A stretch of DNA of 64,000 nucleotides from Alteribacillus sp. YIM 98480 (GTDB taxonomy: Bacteria; Bacillota; Bacilli; Bacillales; Marinococcaceae). The position numbers and the translations under genes were made by a program. Under the pieces are notes generated by a model. The model was given only the letters and a program-made list of their open reading frames with translations, ran no database searches and had not been told where the DNA came from. This document shows positions 1 to 9,969 of the stretch, piece by piece. The stretch lies in contig NZ_VTOK01000002.1 of NCBI RefSeq assembly GCF_009765375.1, positions 326,766 through 390,765 on the forward strand, read 5' to 3'. Within the stretch, counting starts at the first letter, position 1, and the number at the start of each line of letters is the position of its first letter.

Positions 1-1
1 T

Positions 2-622
2 GCTCCTGTAGTTGATGAAATGTATCCGCGCCCTATGTTTAACGAAGTAAACGTTATTTCTGGTACAGATGTCCTTTGCGGCAAAAGTCGGCCGGGGCAT
101 TTTAACGGGGTAGCAACAGTGGTTTTAAAATTATTTCAGCTAGTTCAGCCAAATAATGCTTATTTTGGACAAAAGGATGCACAGCAAGTAGCCATTATTA
201 AAAACTTGGTGAAAGATTTTAATATTCCTGTTCATGTTGTGGCTTGTGAAACAATGAGAGAAGAAGATGGTTTAGCCATAAGTTCGCGCAATATTTATTT
301 GTCGGATAAAGAACGGTTGCAGGCTGCTTTTCTCTATGAAAGTTTGCAAAGAGTAATGCGCCGAATAGAAGAAGGAATCACAGATTCACAACTGCTTGAA
401 AAAGAAATGAATGTTTTTTTAAAAAAACATACGGACGCTCCTATTGATTATGCCCAAATTTTATCGTTTCCTGAATTAAAAACGATCGATAAAATTGCTG
501 GATCAATTATTATTGCTGGGGCGGTTCAATTTACCAAAGCGCGGCTAATTGATAATATATTGCTTCATGTCAATGAAATGGAAGGGGGCAATAAATATGT
601 TTCGTACTATGATGAAATCTAA
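2..622 (+). CDS. panC: Pantothenate synthetase, C-terminal part (5' end outside window)
   Basis: Joins pantoate and beta-alanine with ATP to make pantothenate, in the cytoplasm. The reading frame is open from base 2, so the gene starts upstream and about 206 residues are visible. Family motifs seen are FGQKDAQQ and the KMSKS-like loop [11 protein letters not shown], both part of the nucleotidyltransferase active site. The N-terminal HIGH-like motif lies outside the window. The 3' end overlaps panD by 26 nt, so the two are translationally linked, and PanD supplies the beta-alanine used here. The B. subtilis order panB-panC-panD predicts panB just upstream. Confidence 0.95.
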   Translation, partial: APVVDEMYPRPMFNEVNVISGTDVLCGKSRPGHFNGVATVVLKLFQLVQPNNAYFGQKDAQQVAIIKNLVKDFNIPVHVVACETMREEDGLAISSRNIYLSDKERLQAAFLYESLQRVMRRIEEGITDSQLLEKEMNVFLKKHTDAPIDYAQILSFPELKTIDKIAGSIIIAGAVQFTKARLIDNILLHVNEMEGGNKYVSYYDEI

Positions 623-980
623 ACTGCACCGAGCTACTGTGAAAGAAGCTGATTTAAATTATGTAGGCAGTATAACGATTGACCAAAATTTAATGGAGGC
701 TGTGGATCTTCTTGAAAATGAAAAAGTCCAAGTCGTCAATAATAATAATGGTGCTCGTTTGGAAACATATGTTATATCAGGGGAAAGAGGAAGCGGAGTA
801 ATCTGTTTAAACGGTGCAGCTGCTCGTATGGTACAGCCTGGAGACAAGGTGATCATTATAGCATACAGTTTAATGAAAGAAGAAGCTTGTCGTACGTTCA
901 AACCTAAAGTAGCAGTGTTGGATGAAAATAATCAAATTTCCCAGATGCTCTCCTTTGAGCCCTCTTCTACAGTCATGTAA
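597..980 (+). CDS. panD: Aspartate 1-decarboxylase proenzyme
   Basis: Makes beta-alanine from L-aspartate for pantothenate synthesis. The ATG at 597 was chosen over an in-frame ATG at 549 because GAAGGGGG lies just upstream of it and it gives 127 aa, the normal family length. The self-processing site is visible: Gly24-Ser25 in YVGSITID, where cleavage turns Ser25 into the catalytic pyruvoyl group. [11 protein letters not shown] further on is also typical of the family. The start lies inside panC, which indicates translational coupling. A rho-independent terminator follows directly. Confidence 0.95.
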   Translation: MFRTMMKSKLHRATVKEADLNYVGSITIDQNLMEAVDLLENEKVQVVNNNNGARLETYVISGERGSGVICLNGAAARMVQPGDKVIIIAYSLMKEEACRTFKPKVAVLDENNQISQMLSFEPSSTVM

Positions 981-988
981 GAAAACGG

Positions 989-1024
989 CCCCCGATGGAG
1001 TGAACTGCTAGTCGGGGGTTTCCT
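989..1024 (+). terminator. Terminator after panD
   Basis: Seven-base perfect stem CCCCCGA (989-995) / TCGGGGG (1012-1018) with a 16-nt loop, followed by TTTCCTT. It ends the pan operon before dinG. Confidence 0.8.
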
Positions 1025-1079
1025 TATGGAATATTACTATATAATAAATTTTAAAGTTTGACGCACCGGGGTGAACACA

Positions 1080-3896
1080 ATGTCTGAAAAGTATGTTGTA
1101 ATAGATACAGAAACAACAGGAAATGCACCAAAAAAAGGTGATAAAATCATACAAATTGGGGCTGCCGTTATTGAAGACAATCAGGTGAAGCAAACCTTTT
1201 CTACTTTTGTTCGCCCCTTTCAGCATATTCCGTTTTTTATCAAACAGTTAACAGGGATAAGCAATGAAGATGTAAAAAACGCCCCTTCCTTTTCAGAAAT
1301 AGCCCCTGAGCTGCTCGAATTATTGGAAAATGCATATTTTATTGCTCACAATGTTCCATTTGATTTGAATTTTATTAATCAAGAACTTATTCAAGCTGGA
1401 TATCGTCCATTCAACGGCCCGACAATTGATACGGTAGAGTGCGCTCGATTTCTATATCCTACTGCTCCAGGCTATCAATTATCGCAGCTGGCTGATTGGT
1501 TAAATATAAATCACGACAGGCCCCATCAAGCCGACAGTGACGCGATCGTAACTGCTTATTTATGGTTGAATATGAAAAAGAAGTTATTTCATTTGCCTGT
1601 GCCCACATTAAAATCTCTTTGTTCATTAGCTGTGCACATGGATAGTGATGTTGGATCTTTAATAAAACATGCACATACATTAAAAAAACAGCATTCACTT
1701 TCTAAAGAAGACGGAATTGAAATCTACAAAGGCTTAGCGATAAAAAGGCTAGAACCTTTGCAGAAAAAGGAACAAACATTAAAAGATAACATACAAGGCG
1801 AAAAAGATTTCTTTTCTCCTGAAGGTATGTTATCACGCAGCTGGGCGGGTTACGAGCCAAGACAAGGACAAGACCAAATAGCAAAAGCAGTAAAAAAAGC
1901 ATTTCAGATGAGGGAACATTTACTGATAGAGGCAGGAACAGGTATTGGAAAAAGTTTATCCTATTTAGTACCTGCTTTGTTCTATTCTAAAGAAGCTGAT
2001 CGCCGCGTTGTAGTTTCTACCCATACTGTTAACCTCCAAGAGCAGTTAATGGCAAAAGAAATTCCTTTGCTGAAAAAAATATTGCCATTTCATTTTAATG
2101 CAGTAGTAATAAAAGGCAGAAATCATTATCTCTGTCTTAGAAAATTTAAACAGCTATTAAACACTGCCCCTTCTACATATGAGGAAGTATTAGGTTTGGC
2201 TCAAATTTTAATATGGATTCTAGAAACAAATACTGGGGATGTAGAGGAAATTAATATTGCTGGTGGAAGCAGCAGTTCGTTTTGGGAAAAAATGATGAGT
2301 GATGAAACGACATTTTCAGAAGCTTCGTCATCCTGGTTCCCAAAAAATTATTACAATCGAATAAGAGAACAAGCCAAACATGCTGATTTGTTGATAACCA
2401 ATCATGCGTTGTTGTTTTCAGATTTGTCAAAAGACAGGGGTGTCTTGCCCTCTTATAAAAATATTATTGTAGACGAAGCACACCATTTAGAGGATTTGGC
2501 TGCAAAAAATCTTGGTTTAGAAGTAAACTACTTTGATTTAACGCAAATTTTTCACAAACTTGGTTTATTGGATAAGACCGGTTATTTTCAACGATTAATG
2601 GTTTATGAACAATCGGTTCACCAGCATTTTTCTTCTTTTTGGTATCAGTATAGAGAAGATCATTTTACTCTTTTGAAGTATGAAGTTGATGAATTATTTA
2701 GGATGCTCCATCAATTTTGCATGAAAACCGCCCAACCCAATCAGACCGATGTAGGCAGAATATCTATTAGATATAATCCATCTATAGAAGTGTCTTCTTA
2801 TTGGGAGGGCATTCAAGATTCTTTAAAACGAGTACTTGTTTTATTTGAAGAAGAAGCAGATGAATGGCTTTCTTTTTATCAGTATTTATCACCTCATACA
2901 CCATCTGGGTCTTTGGAGTACGGATTGCTGTATGATTTTAAGGCAGCCGTAAAAGAAGCAGAGGACGTTTGTGATCAGTTATTTTTACTGTTGATGGAAA
3001 AAGACGAAAACTACGTATATTGGATGGAAATTGATAAAAAAGGAGCTGCAAATGCTGCCTATTTGTATGCTAGACCGGTTGACGTATCTGATCTGTTAGC
3101 AGATCGTTTTTTCGCCAAAAAAGATAGTGTAGTTCTCACATCAGCGGCACTTACTGTTGAAAATTCTTTCACCTACGTGATGGAAAAATGGGGACTTATG
3201 GACTTTGCTCCGTCAGTTCTTCAGCTCCCCTCTCCATTTGAATATGACAAAAAAGCAAAAGTTTTTATTCCAGAAGATATGCCAGCCATTAAAGATGGTG
3301 AAAAAGAGTTTATAGTACAAACAGCAGAATTCATATATCAAGCTGCCTCTGTTACTGAAGGAAAAATGCTGGTTTTGTTTACTTCATTTGATATGCTGAA
3401 AAAAACGTATTATCAATTAAGAAAGTGGGATGAAGCTAGTAATTTTGTTGTGATAGGTCAAGGGCTCAAAAGCGGAAGCAGGTTAAAGCTGTTAAAGGCT
3501 TTCAAACAATATGATAATGCGATTTTGCTAGGAACGAATGCTTTTTGGGAAGGGATTGATATCCCAGGACAGGATTTAAGCTGTTTGGTTATTGTTAGAC
3601 TTCCATTTTCTCCTCCTAATGAACCTGTTGCTCAAGCGAGAATGGAAAAAATCAAATCTGCTGGCGGAAACCCTTTCAGAGAAATGTCACTTCCACAAGC
3701 AGTATTGCGTTTCAAACAAGGTTTTGGAAGGCTTATCAGACATCAAAATGATAAAGGGGTGGTTATTGTACTTGACAAAAGAATTTTGCAATCAAAATAT
3801 GGGATGCATTTTATTCAATCCCTTCCAAACCTGCCGGTTGTACATAAACCTGTAGACTTCGTATTAAATGACATTGCAGCTTTTCTAGACGATTAA
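1080..3896 (+). CDS. dinG: DinG-family exonuclease/helicase
   Basis: About 938 aa, close to the B. subtilis DinG/YpvA length. An N-terminal DEDD 3'-5' exonuclease domain starts with VIDTETTG (residues 9-16). A superfamily 2 helicase follows, with Walker A AGTGIGKS near residue 285, the DEAH box near 464, a late motif FWEGIDIPG near 821 and motif VI GFGRLIRH near 880. I saw no conserved Fe-S cysteine set, as in the Gram-positive exonuclease-fused type, in which the helicase-like part is thought not to unwind DNA (family knowledge). The ATG at 1080 is preferred because GGGGTG at 1068-1073 serves as its ribosome site; an in-frame GTG at 1071 falls within that site. Confidence 0.9.
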   Translation: MSEKYVVIDTETTGNAPKKGDKIIQIGAAVIEDNQVKQTFSTFVRPFQHIPFFIKQLTGISNEDVKNAPSFSEIAPELLELLENAYFIAHNVPFDLNFINQELIQAGYRPFNGPTIDTVECARFLYPTAPGYQLSQLADWLNINHDRPHQADSDAIVTAYLWLNMKKKLFHLPVPTLKSLCSLAVHMDSDVGSLIKHAHTLKKQHSLSKEDGIEIYKGLAIKRLEPLQKKEQTLKDNIQGEKDFFSPEGMLSRSWAGYEPRQGQDQIAKAVKKAFQMREHLLIEAGTGIGKSLSYLVPALFYSKEADRRVVVSTHTVNLQEQLMAKEIPLLKKILPFHFNAVVIKGRNHYLCLRKFKQLLNTAPSTYEEVLGLAQILIWILETNTGDVEEINIAGGSSSSFWEKMMSDETTFSEASSSWFPKNYYNRIREQAKHADLLITNHALLFSDLSKDRGVLPSYKNIIVDEAHHLEDLAAKNLGLEVNYFDLTQIFHKLGLLDKTGYFQRLMVYEQSVHQHFSSFWYQYREDHFTLLKYEVDELFRMLHQFCMKTAQPNQTDVGRISIRYNPSIEVSSYWEGIQDSLKRVLVLFEEEADEWLSFYQYLSPHTPSGSLEYGLLYDFKAAVKEAEDVCDQLFLLLMEKDENYVYWMEIDKKGAANAAYLYARPVDVSDLLADRFFAKKDSVVLTSAALTVENSFTYVMEKWGLMDFAPSVLQLPSPFEYDKKAKVFIPEDMPAIKDGEKEFIVQTAEFIYQAASVTEGKMLVLFTSFDMLKKTYYQLRKWDEASNFVVIGQGLKSGSRLKLLKAFKQYDNAILLGTNAFWEGIDIPGQDLSCLVIVRLPFSPPNEPVAQARMEKIKSAGGNPFREMSLPQAVLRFKQGFGRLIRHQNDKGVVIVLDKRILQSKYGMHFIQSLPNLPVVHKPVDFVLNDIAAFLDD

Positions 3897-3921
3897 GTGG
3901 AGAAGACAGGAGTGACAGACC

Positions 3922-5259
3922 GTGGACCAATATATTCTCAATCATGTTCAAATCATGACAACAGATCCTATTGATAGGTTTCAAAAAGACATGTACCTTG
4001 TGATTAAAAACGGATTAATTCAAGATATCGGACAAAACCCTTTACCGGATGCGTTAAGAAAAGGCTTGCCAGTTTTTAATCAGAACGGAAAACTGCTGCT
4101 GCCAGGATTATATAATACACATGCACACACTCCTATGTCTCTTTTACGCGGTGTTAGTGATGATGTTCCGTTAAAAACTTGGCTGGAAAAAGAAATTTGG
4201 CCGCGTGAAGGATTGCTAGATAAACGAAAAGTGCAGGCCGGTACTTCGCTAGCATTAGCAGAAATGATTAAGTCGGGTACAGTTGCTTTTTTGGATATGT
4301 ATCACTTACATATGAATGAGGTATTTGAATTAACAATGGATGCTGGCATGAAAGCAGTGTTAAGCCGCGGCATGATAGGGATAGGTACTAAAAAAGAGCA
4401 GCAATCAAAACTTAATGAAGCTTGTGAACTAGCAAAACATTGGAATGAAAATGGAAAAGGAAGAGTGAAAGGCATGCTGTTTCCTCACGCACCTTACACT
4501 TGTCCACCAGATTTTTTAGAAGCAGTTATTTCACAAGCTCATTATCATCAGCTCCCATTAGGCACTCATTTAGCTGAAACAATAGAAGAAGTGAAAAACC
4601 ATAAACAACAATATGGTAAGTCTCCACTTCATCACTTGAATGAACTTGGCTTTTTTAATAAAAAAGCCATCTTAACTCATGTCGTTCACGTGACTGATGA
4701 AGAGCTGGATCTGTTAAAAGACGGTATGATTACTGTTTCCCATAATCCAATGAGTAATGCAAAACTAGGATCAGGAACAGCTCCTATTCCGAACATGTTA
4801 GAAAAGGGGATTTCAGTATCACTTGGTACAGATAGTACTGCTTCAAACAATAATTTAGATATGTTTCAAGAAATGAGAACAGCAGCTCTTCTGCAAAAAG
4901 GAGTTAACAGGAATCCAGATATTGTTTCGGCTGAACAAATATTGGAAATGGGTACACTGCAAGGGGCTAGATCTCTTGGCTTTGCAGAACACGGTCTTCT
5001 TCAAGCTGGTTCTCCTGCCGATTTCATTATGCTCGATATGTCTTCGTTGCATTTACAGCCTGAAGATAATTTACTTTCCCATTTGATATACTCTGCGTCT
5101 GGCCAGGACGTCACAGATGTTTATGTAGATGGAAAGCAGCTTATGAAAGATAAAGAACTCCTCACCCTGGATGAAGAGAAAATTGTGTATGAAGCAAATG
5201 AATGTTTTAAAGATCTAGAAAGCAGTTTCCTAAACAAAAGGAGAAAGGAAGACAATTAA
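3922..5259 (+). CDS. mtaD: 5-methylthioadenosine/S-adenosylhomocysteine deaminase-like amidohydrolase
   Basis: 445-aa metal-dependent amidohydrolase. Metal ligands are recognisable: HAH in NTHAHTPM (about residues 65-68), PHAPYT near 187, THLAET near 214, LTHVVHV near 253 and the aspartate of GTDSTAS near 301. By family, it deaminates MTA or SAH to the inosine form; exact substrate is not decided by sequence. The start is GTG with AGGAG ten bases upstream. It sits between dinG and ypmB, where B. subtilis has ypmA, so this looks like a local gene replacement or insertion. Its stop overlaps the ypmB start by one base (TAATG). Confidence 0.8.
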   Translation: MDQYILNHVQIMTTDPIDRFQKDMYLVIKNGLIQDIGQNPLPDALRKGLPVFNQNGKLLLPGLYNTHAHTPMSLLRGVSDDVPLKTWLEKEIWPREGLLDKRKVQAGTSLALAEMIKSGTVAFLDMYHLHMNEVFELTMDAGMKAVLSRGMIGIGTKKEQQSKLNEACELAKHWNENGKGRVKGMLFPHAPYTCPPDFLEAVISQAHYHQLPLGTHLAETIEEVKNHKQQYGKSPLHHLNELGFFNKKAILTHVVHVTDEELDLLKDGMITVSHNPMSNAKLGSGTAPIPNMLEKGISVSLGTDSTASNNNLDMFQEMRTAALLQKGVNRNPDIVSAEQILEMGTLQGARSLGFAEHGLLQAGSPADFIMLDMSSLHLQPEDNLLSHLIYSASGQDVTDVYVDGKQLMKDKELLTLDEEKIVYEANECFKDLESSFLNKRRKEDN

Positions 5260-5735
5260 TGCAGCGTTTGATTGTTGGAGCAGCAGGACTTGGTATCATT
5301 ATCATATTAGGCGTTATGGCAATCATTTTTTTCTCTGCCCGCTCTTCTTTGGCTGAAGAGCTAGATAATGCTGAACGGGCGCTGCTTGTTGAAGATGATA
5401 TCACCGCTGTTAACAATGTAAGTTATTTTTTTGGAAATGAAGCGGTTTATACTGCAGAAACCATGAATGCAAACGGGGAAGCTGAATGGGTATTCTATCA
5501 AGACGAAGAAATAAGAGAGAGAGTGCTCAAACAAGATAGTTTTGAACGATCGCAAGCTGAAAATGTCGTGAAGGAACGATTTGAGCTGCAAAAGGTTAGA
5601 AGTGTAAAGCCTGGATATGAAAATGGAGAGCCGGTTTACGAAGCTACTTTTGAAAAAGATGGCCGTCTTCATTTTTATTATATGAAATTAAAGAATGGTG
5701 AGTTTATAAAAAGGTATAGTATGAAGCAATCTTAA
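5259..5735 (+). CDS. ypmB: YpmB-like membrane-anchored protein (DUF5590)
   Basis: 158 aa with an N-terminal hydrophobic segment (about residues 4-27, rich in G, I and V) that acts as an uncleaved anchor or signal peptide. The remainder is a charged extracytoplasmic domain like the PepSY-type fold of YpmB proteins. Function is unknown in the family. Its place directly upstream of aspB matches B. subtilis ypmB and supports the call. It is translationally coupled to the upstream deaminase through the TAATG overlap. Confidence 0.75.
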   Translation: MQRLIVGAAGLGIIIILGVMAIIFFSARSSLAEELDNAERALLVEDDITAVNNVSYFFGNEAVYTAETMNANGEAEWVFYQDEEIRERVLKQDSFERSQAENVVKERFELQKVRSVKPGYENGEPVYEATFEKDGRLHFYYMKLKNGEFIKRYSMKQS

Positions 5736-5945
5736 AAAACATCCTCTACTGTAAACGAGAGAGACGTTTAATACAGTTCTAGGAACGTAATGAGAGAAAA
5801 CGGACCTTGAATTACCTGCGGCATTTTTATAAACTGACTTTATTGTATGAAAATGAGAAACATAAAAATGTATAGTTTTGGCGAATATTTTTAAAAAAGA
5901 GCCGAATTTTAGACTTCTTAATTAACCCAAGGAGGAAAACAACTG

Positions 5946-7130
5946 ATGCAATTATCTAAACGAGTATCTACCCTTACGCCTTCTTCTACGTTGGCGATTA
6001 CGGCAAAGGCAAAGGCCCTGAAAGCAGAAGGACATGATGTGATTGGACTTGGAGCAGGTGAGCCTGACTTTAATACTCCTTCTTACATAATTGAAGCTGC
6101 TGCTGCATCAATGAGAGAAGGCCATACAAAATATACACCTTCTGGAGGGTTACCGGAACTAAAAGATGCGGTAATAGACAAATTCAAAAAAGACCAGGCC
6201 CTTGATTATTCCCAAGATGAAATTATGGTCGGGACAGGCGCAAAACATGTATTATATACCCTTTTTCAAGCTTTGCTTGATGAAAACGATGAAGTAATAA
6301 TACCTACTCCTTATTGGGTAAGTTATCCAGAGCAAGTCAAACTGGCTGGTGGTAACCCTGTATATGTAGACGGACTAGAAGAAAATGATTTTAAAATTAC
6401 TCCAGAACAACTTCAAAGTGCAGTAAACAATAAAACGAAAGCAGTAATCATTAATTCTCCAAGTAACCCAACTGGAAATATGTACAGCAAAGAAGAATTA
6501 GAAAAAATAGGTGAAACAGCTTTAAATAATAATCTGCTCGTTGTCTCTGATGAAATTTATGAAAAGTTAATTTATGGAGATGTTGTTCATCATTCGATAG
6601 CTCAAGTTTCACAGCAGCTAAAAGATCAAACTGTAGTAATTAATGGTGTCTCAAAATCTCATTCCATGACAGGATGGAGAATCGGTTACGCAGCAGGGAA
6701 CGAAGAGTTAATTAAAGCAATGACCAGTTTAGCAAGCCATTCAACTTCAAACCCTACTGCGAGCTCTCAATATGGAGCTATTGCGGCATACACGAAAGAA
6801 GATGGCTCTGTTGAAAAAATGCGTCAAGCATTTGAAGAACGTCTTGACCGTGTTTATGAAAAACTTGTACAAATTCCAGGTGTGTCATGTGTAAAACCTA
6901 AGGGTGCATTTTATCTTTTTCCTAATGTGAAAGAAGCAGCCAGCTCTTGTGGTTTTTCCTCTGTAGATGACTGGGTGAAAACTCTTTTAGAAGAAGAGAA
7001 AGTTGCAGTCGTACCAGGCAGCGGCTTTGGTTCACCAGACAACATTCGTTTGTCTTATGCCACTTCTCTTGACTTATTGGAAAGTGCGTTGGAAAGAATG
7101 GAACGATTCATAAATAATCATTCTTCATAG
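5946..7130 (+). CDS. aspB: Aspartate aminotransferase (class I)
   Basis: 394-aa PLP-dependent fold type I aminotransferase interconverting aspartate/2-oxoglutarate and oxaloacetate/glutamate. The PLP lysine is Lys237 in SKSHSMTGWRIGY; NSPSNPTG (residues ~175-182) and DEIYEKLIY are the other family landmarks. A strong site, AAGGAGG, precedes the ATG. A 210-nt gap separates it from ypmB, so it may have its own promoter, but I saw no convincing one. It is followed by asnS, as in B. subtilis, and makes the aspartate that AsnS-linked asparagine metabolism starts from. Confidence 0.9.
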   Translation: MQLSKRVSTLTPSSTLAITAKAKALKAEGHDVIGLGAGEPDFNTPSYIIEAAAASMREGHTKYTPSGGLPELKDAVIDKFKKDQALDYSQDEIMVGTGAKHVLYTLFQALLDENDEVIIPTPYWVSYPEQVKLAGGNPVYVDGLEENDFKITPEQLQSAVNNKTKAVIINSPSNPTGNMYSKEELEKIGETALNNNLLVVSDEIYEKLIYGDVVHHSIAQVSQQLKDQTVVINGVSKSHSMTGWRIGYAAGNEELIKAMTSLASHSTSNPTASSQYGAIAAYTKEDGSVEKMRQAFEERLDRVYEKLVQIPGVSCVKPKGAFYLFPNVKEAASSCGFSSVDDWVKTLLEEEKVAVVPGSGFGSPDNIRLSYATSLDLLESALERMERFINNHSS

Positions 7131-7158
7131 ATAGATATCGCAGCCGGAGAACGCTTCG

Positions 7159-7188
7159 TTGACGGTGCTTTTTCAAGAACGGTATAAT
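7159..7188 (+). promoter_or_regulatory. Sigma-A-type promoter upstream of asnS
   Basis: TTGACG (7159-7164) and a perfect TATAAT (7183-7188) with an 18-nt spacer, 42 nt before the asnS start. The match is one of the best in the window. No T-box leader fits in the short gap, so asnS is probably not under tRNA-sensing control here. Confidence 0.75.
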
Positions 7189-7230
7189 AGAGCTTGTTAG
7201 CATAGCCTTTTTTGAAGGAGGAATATTCTA

Positions 7231-8520
7231 TTGAAAACGACTATTCAACATATAGGCAATCATAAAGGAGAGAAGGTTCGTATTGGCGGTTGGATCGCAA
7301 ATAAGCGGTCAAGTGGTAAAATTGCTTTTTTGCAGCTGCGAGATGGAACTGGCTATATACAAGGTGTCATTGTAAAAAGTGAAGTAGATGAAAAGTTGTT
7401 TCAAACGGCGAAAAACCTTCCTCAGGAAAGTTCTGTTTATGTAGAAGGAACAGTCCAAGAAGATGAACGTTCTCCTTCCGGCTATGAGCTGCAAGTGAGT
7501 TCTTTAGAAGTAATACATGAAGCAACAGATTATCCGATTACTCCTAAAGAACATGGCACCGAGTTTCTAATGGACCATAGACATCTATGGATTAGATCTA
7601 AAAAACAACATGCTATTTTAAGAATTAGAAATGAAATTATAAATGCAACGTATGAATTTTTTAAGAAGGAAGGGTTTATTAAAGTAGACCCGCCTATTTT
7701 AACAGGAAGTTCTGCAGAAGGTACTACCAATTTATTTCATACGAAATATTTTGATGAAGATGCATACTTATCTCAATCCGGCCAGCTCTACATGGAAGCT
7801 GCTGCAATGGCATTTAATCGAGTGTTTTCCTTTGGTCCGACGTTCCGTGCTGAAAAATCCAAAACGAGACGGCACTTAATTGAATTTTGGATGATAGAAC
7901 CGGAAATGGCATTTGTTGATCATAATGAGAGTTTAGTTATACAAGAACAATATGTTACTCACGTTGTTCAGTCCGTATTAGAAAAATGTCAGCTTGAATT
8001 TAATGCAATAGGACGGGATACCAGCATTTTAGAAAAAGTTCAAGCTCCTTTTCCTAGAATTACGTATGATAAAGCAGTTGAAATGCTTCAAAAAGAAGGG
8101 CATGAGATTACGTGGGGAGAAGATTTTGGTGCACCTCATGAAACAGCAATTGCAGAAAAATTTGATAAACCAGTTTTTATCACACACTATCCACTAGACA
8201 TTAAAGCATTTTATATGAAACCAGACCCTGATAGAGAAAATGTTGCTCTTTGTGCTGATTTAATTGCACCAGAAGGTTATGGTGAAATAATTGGCGGCAG
8301 TCAGCGCATTGATGATTTAGAGCTGATGAAGCAGCGTTACAAAGAGCATAATCTTTCAGAAGAGGCTTACCGCTGGTATCTAGAGCTGCGGCAGTATGGT
8401 TCTGTTCCACACTCTGGATTTGGTTTAGGTCTTGAAAGAACCGTTGCATGGATAGCTGGAGTAGAGCACGTGAGGGAGACCATTCCGTTTCCTCGTTTAC
8501 TCAATCGGTTGTATCCTTAA
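7231..8520 (+). CDS. asnS: Asparaginyl-tRNA synthetase
   Basis: 429 aa, the usual length for Bacillus AsnS. It has an N-terminal OB-fold anticodon-binding domain ([20 protein letters not shown]) and a class II catalytic domain with motif 2 ([13 protein letters not shown]) and motif 3 [15 protein letters not shown] near residue 395. It charges tRNA-Asn. The start codon is TTG, seven bases after GAAGGAGGAA. No other start fits both the ribosome site and the OB-fold beginning. A terminator follows the gene. Confidence 0.93.
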   Translation: MKTTIQHIGNHKGEKVRIGGWIANKRSSGKIAFLQLRDGTGYIQGVIVKSEVDEKLFQTAKNLPQESSVYVEGTVQEDERSPSGYELQVSSLEVIHEATDYPITPKEHGTEFLMDHRHLWIRSKKQHAILRIRNEIINATYEFFKKEGFIKVDPPILTGSSAEGTTNLFHTKYFDEDAYLSQSGQLYMEAAAMAFNRVFSFGPTFRAEKSKTRRHLIEFWMIEPEMAFVDHNESLVIQEQYVTHVVQSVLEKCQLEFNAIGRDTSILEKVQAPFPRITYDKAVEMLQKEGHEITWGEDFGAPHETAIAEKFDKPVFITHYPLDIKAFYMKPDPDRENVALCADLIAPEGYGEIIGGSQRIDDLELMKQRYKEHNLSEEAYRWYLELRQYGSVPHSGFGLGLERTVAWIAGVEHVRETIPFPRLLNRLYP

Positions 8521-8535
8521 TACTTCAGAACATCT

Positions 8536-8558
8536 CCCCCCTTATTGGGGGGTTTTCT
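8536..8558 (+). terminator. Terminator after asnS
   Basis: Six G:C pairs, CCCCCC (8536-8541) / GGGGGG (8547-8552), a 5-nt loop and then TTTTCTAT. Confidence 0.85.
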
Positions 8559-8590
8559 ATTAATTTAGAGTAAGGAAAGGAGAGAAAAAA

Positions 8591-9289
8591 ATGGAGCGGT
8601 CACAAATTGTTGCACTAATGCAGTACGGTCACTCTTCCATCTCCAAACTGTTACTTGATTATTATGCCAAGCTTGGAATAAAAGAAACGGAAATGATGCT
8701 ATTACTTCATATACATCGCTTCATAGAAGATAATCATCCTTTCCCTACTCCGGTTGAATTATCCGAACGTATGTCTATTACAGACAAGGAATGCTCTGAA
8801 TTATTGCGTTCTTTGATAAAAAAAGACTTTTTACGAATGGAAGATAATCAAGATGAAGACCAAGTAATGTATGAAACTTATTCTCTTACCCCGCTTTATG
8901 AACGAATTATTCAGGAGATGTTTCATGAAAATGAAAACGAGAGTGCAGTTAACGAAGACGGAAAACTATATGAAATATTTGAAGAAGAATTCTCGCGGCC
9001 ATTGTCCCCAATGGAATACGAAACGATAAAAGTATGGCTGGACCAAGATAAACACAAACCAGAGTTAATAAAAACAGCGCTGCGTGAAGCTGTGATCTCA
9101 GGAAAGCTCAATCTTCGCTACATAGACCGAATTTTACACGAATGGCATAAAAACGGAATAAAGTCATCACAAGAAGCAAAAATGCATGGCGATAAATTCA
9201 GGCAGTACCAAAAAGGGAAACGGTCGACTGGAAAAGGGAAAGGAACTTTGCCGCAATATCCTAATATTAACTGGCTTGATGAATCTTAA
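8591..9289 (+). CDS. dnaD: DnaD primosomal protein
   Basis: 232 aa. The N-terminal winged-helix region (residues ~1-95) drives oligomerisation. The C-terminal DDBH2 domain includes the YIDRILHEWHKNGI signature (about residues 177-190), followed by a basic, DNA-binding tail rich in K, R and G. DnaD acts with DnaB and DnaI in loading replicative helicase at oriC and at restart sites. It is the first of a tight run dnaD-nth-ypoC-dynA, with only 17 nt to nth. Confidence 0.92.
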   Translation: MERSQIVALMQYGHSSISKLLLDYYAKLGIKETEMMLLLHIHRFIEDNHPFPTPVELSERMSITDKECSELLRSLIKKDFLRMEDNQDEDQVMYETYSLTPLYERIIQEMFHENENESAVNEDGKLYEIFEEEFSRPLSPMEYETIKVWLDQDKHKPELIKTALREAVISGKLNLRYIDRILHEWHKNGIKSSQEAKMHGDKFRQYQKGKRSTGKGKGTLPQYPNINWLDES

Positions 9290-9306
9290 AAAAGGAGAAA
9301 AAAGAA

Positions 9307-9969
9307 ATGTTAACAAAAACACAAGTTCAAGAGGCTCTTTTGCATATAGGAGATATGTTTCCTGAAGCAGAATGCGAATTAACACATACGAATCCATTTG
9401 AACTTCTTATTGCTGTTGTGCTGTCTGCTCAATGTACAGATGCCCTTGTAAACAAAGTTACTCCTGGTCTTTTTGAAAAATATAAAAAGCCAGAAGACTA
9501 TGTAGAAGTAAGTCAGGAAGAGCTAGAACAAGATATACGCTCGATTGGATTATACCGCAATAAAGCAAAAAATATAAAAAAACTATCTCAGTCTTTAATC
9601 GAACAATATAACGGCAAAGTCCCACAAACTCGCGAAGAACTGATGAGTTTGGCAGGAGTAGGCCGTAAGACCGCCAATGTAGTAGCTTCGGTTGCATTTC
9701 ATACACCTGCTATTGCTGTAGATACTCATGTAGAAAGAGTGTCAAAACGTTTGGGTATATGCCGTTGGAAAGATAACGTTCGTGAAGTAGAAGAAACGTT
9801 AATGAAAAAAATTCCGAAAGAACAATGGGCACAAACACACCACCGGTTAATTTTTTTTGGGCGTTATCATTGTAAGGCCAAATCTCCGCAATGTCATATA
9901 TGTCCGCTGCTTGATATGTGCAGAGAAGGGCAAAAGAGAATGAAAAAGCAGGAGGCTCGTCATGGTTGA
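9307..9969 (+). CDS. nth: Endonuclease III
   Basis: 220-aa DNA glycosylase/AP lyase for oxidised pyrimidines. The helix-hairpin-helix GVGRKTANVV contains catalytic Lys121, and catalytic Asp139 lies in AVDTHVERV. The C-terminal [4Fe-4S] ligands are Cys189, Cys196, Cys199 and Cys205 in the canonical C-x6-C-x2-C-x5-C spacing. All key residues are intact. The 3' end overlaps ypoC by 8 nt. Confidence 0.95.
   Translation: MLTKTQVQEALLHIGDMFPEAECELTHTNPFELLIAVVLSAQCTDALVNKVTPGLFEKYKKPEDYVEVSQEELEQDIRSIGLYRNKAKNIKKLSQSLIEQYNGKVPQTREELMSLAGVGRKTANVVASVAFHTPAIAVDTHVERVSKRLGICRWKDNVREVEETLMKKIPKEQWAQTHHRLIFFGRYHCKAKSPQCHICPLLDMCREGQKRMKKQEARHG

Noticed and set aside
7131..7230. T-box leader for asnS
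   Set aside because: The gap is only 100 nt, already filled by a promoter, with no T-box core motif.
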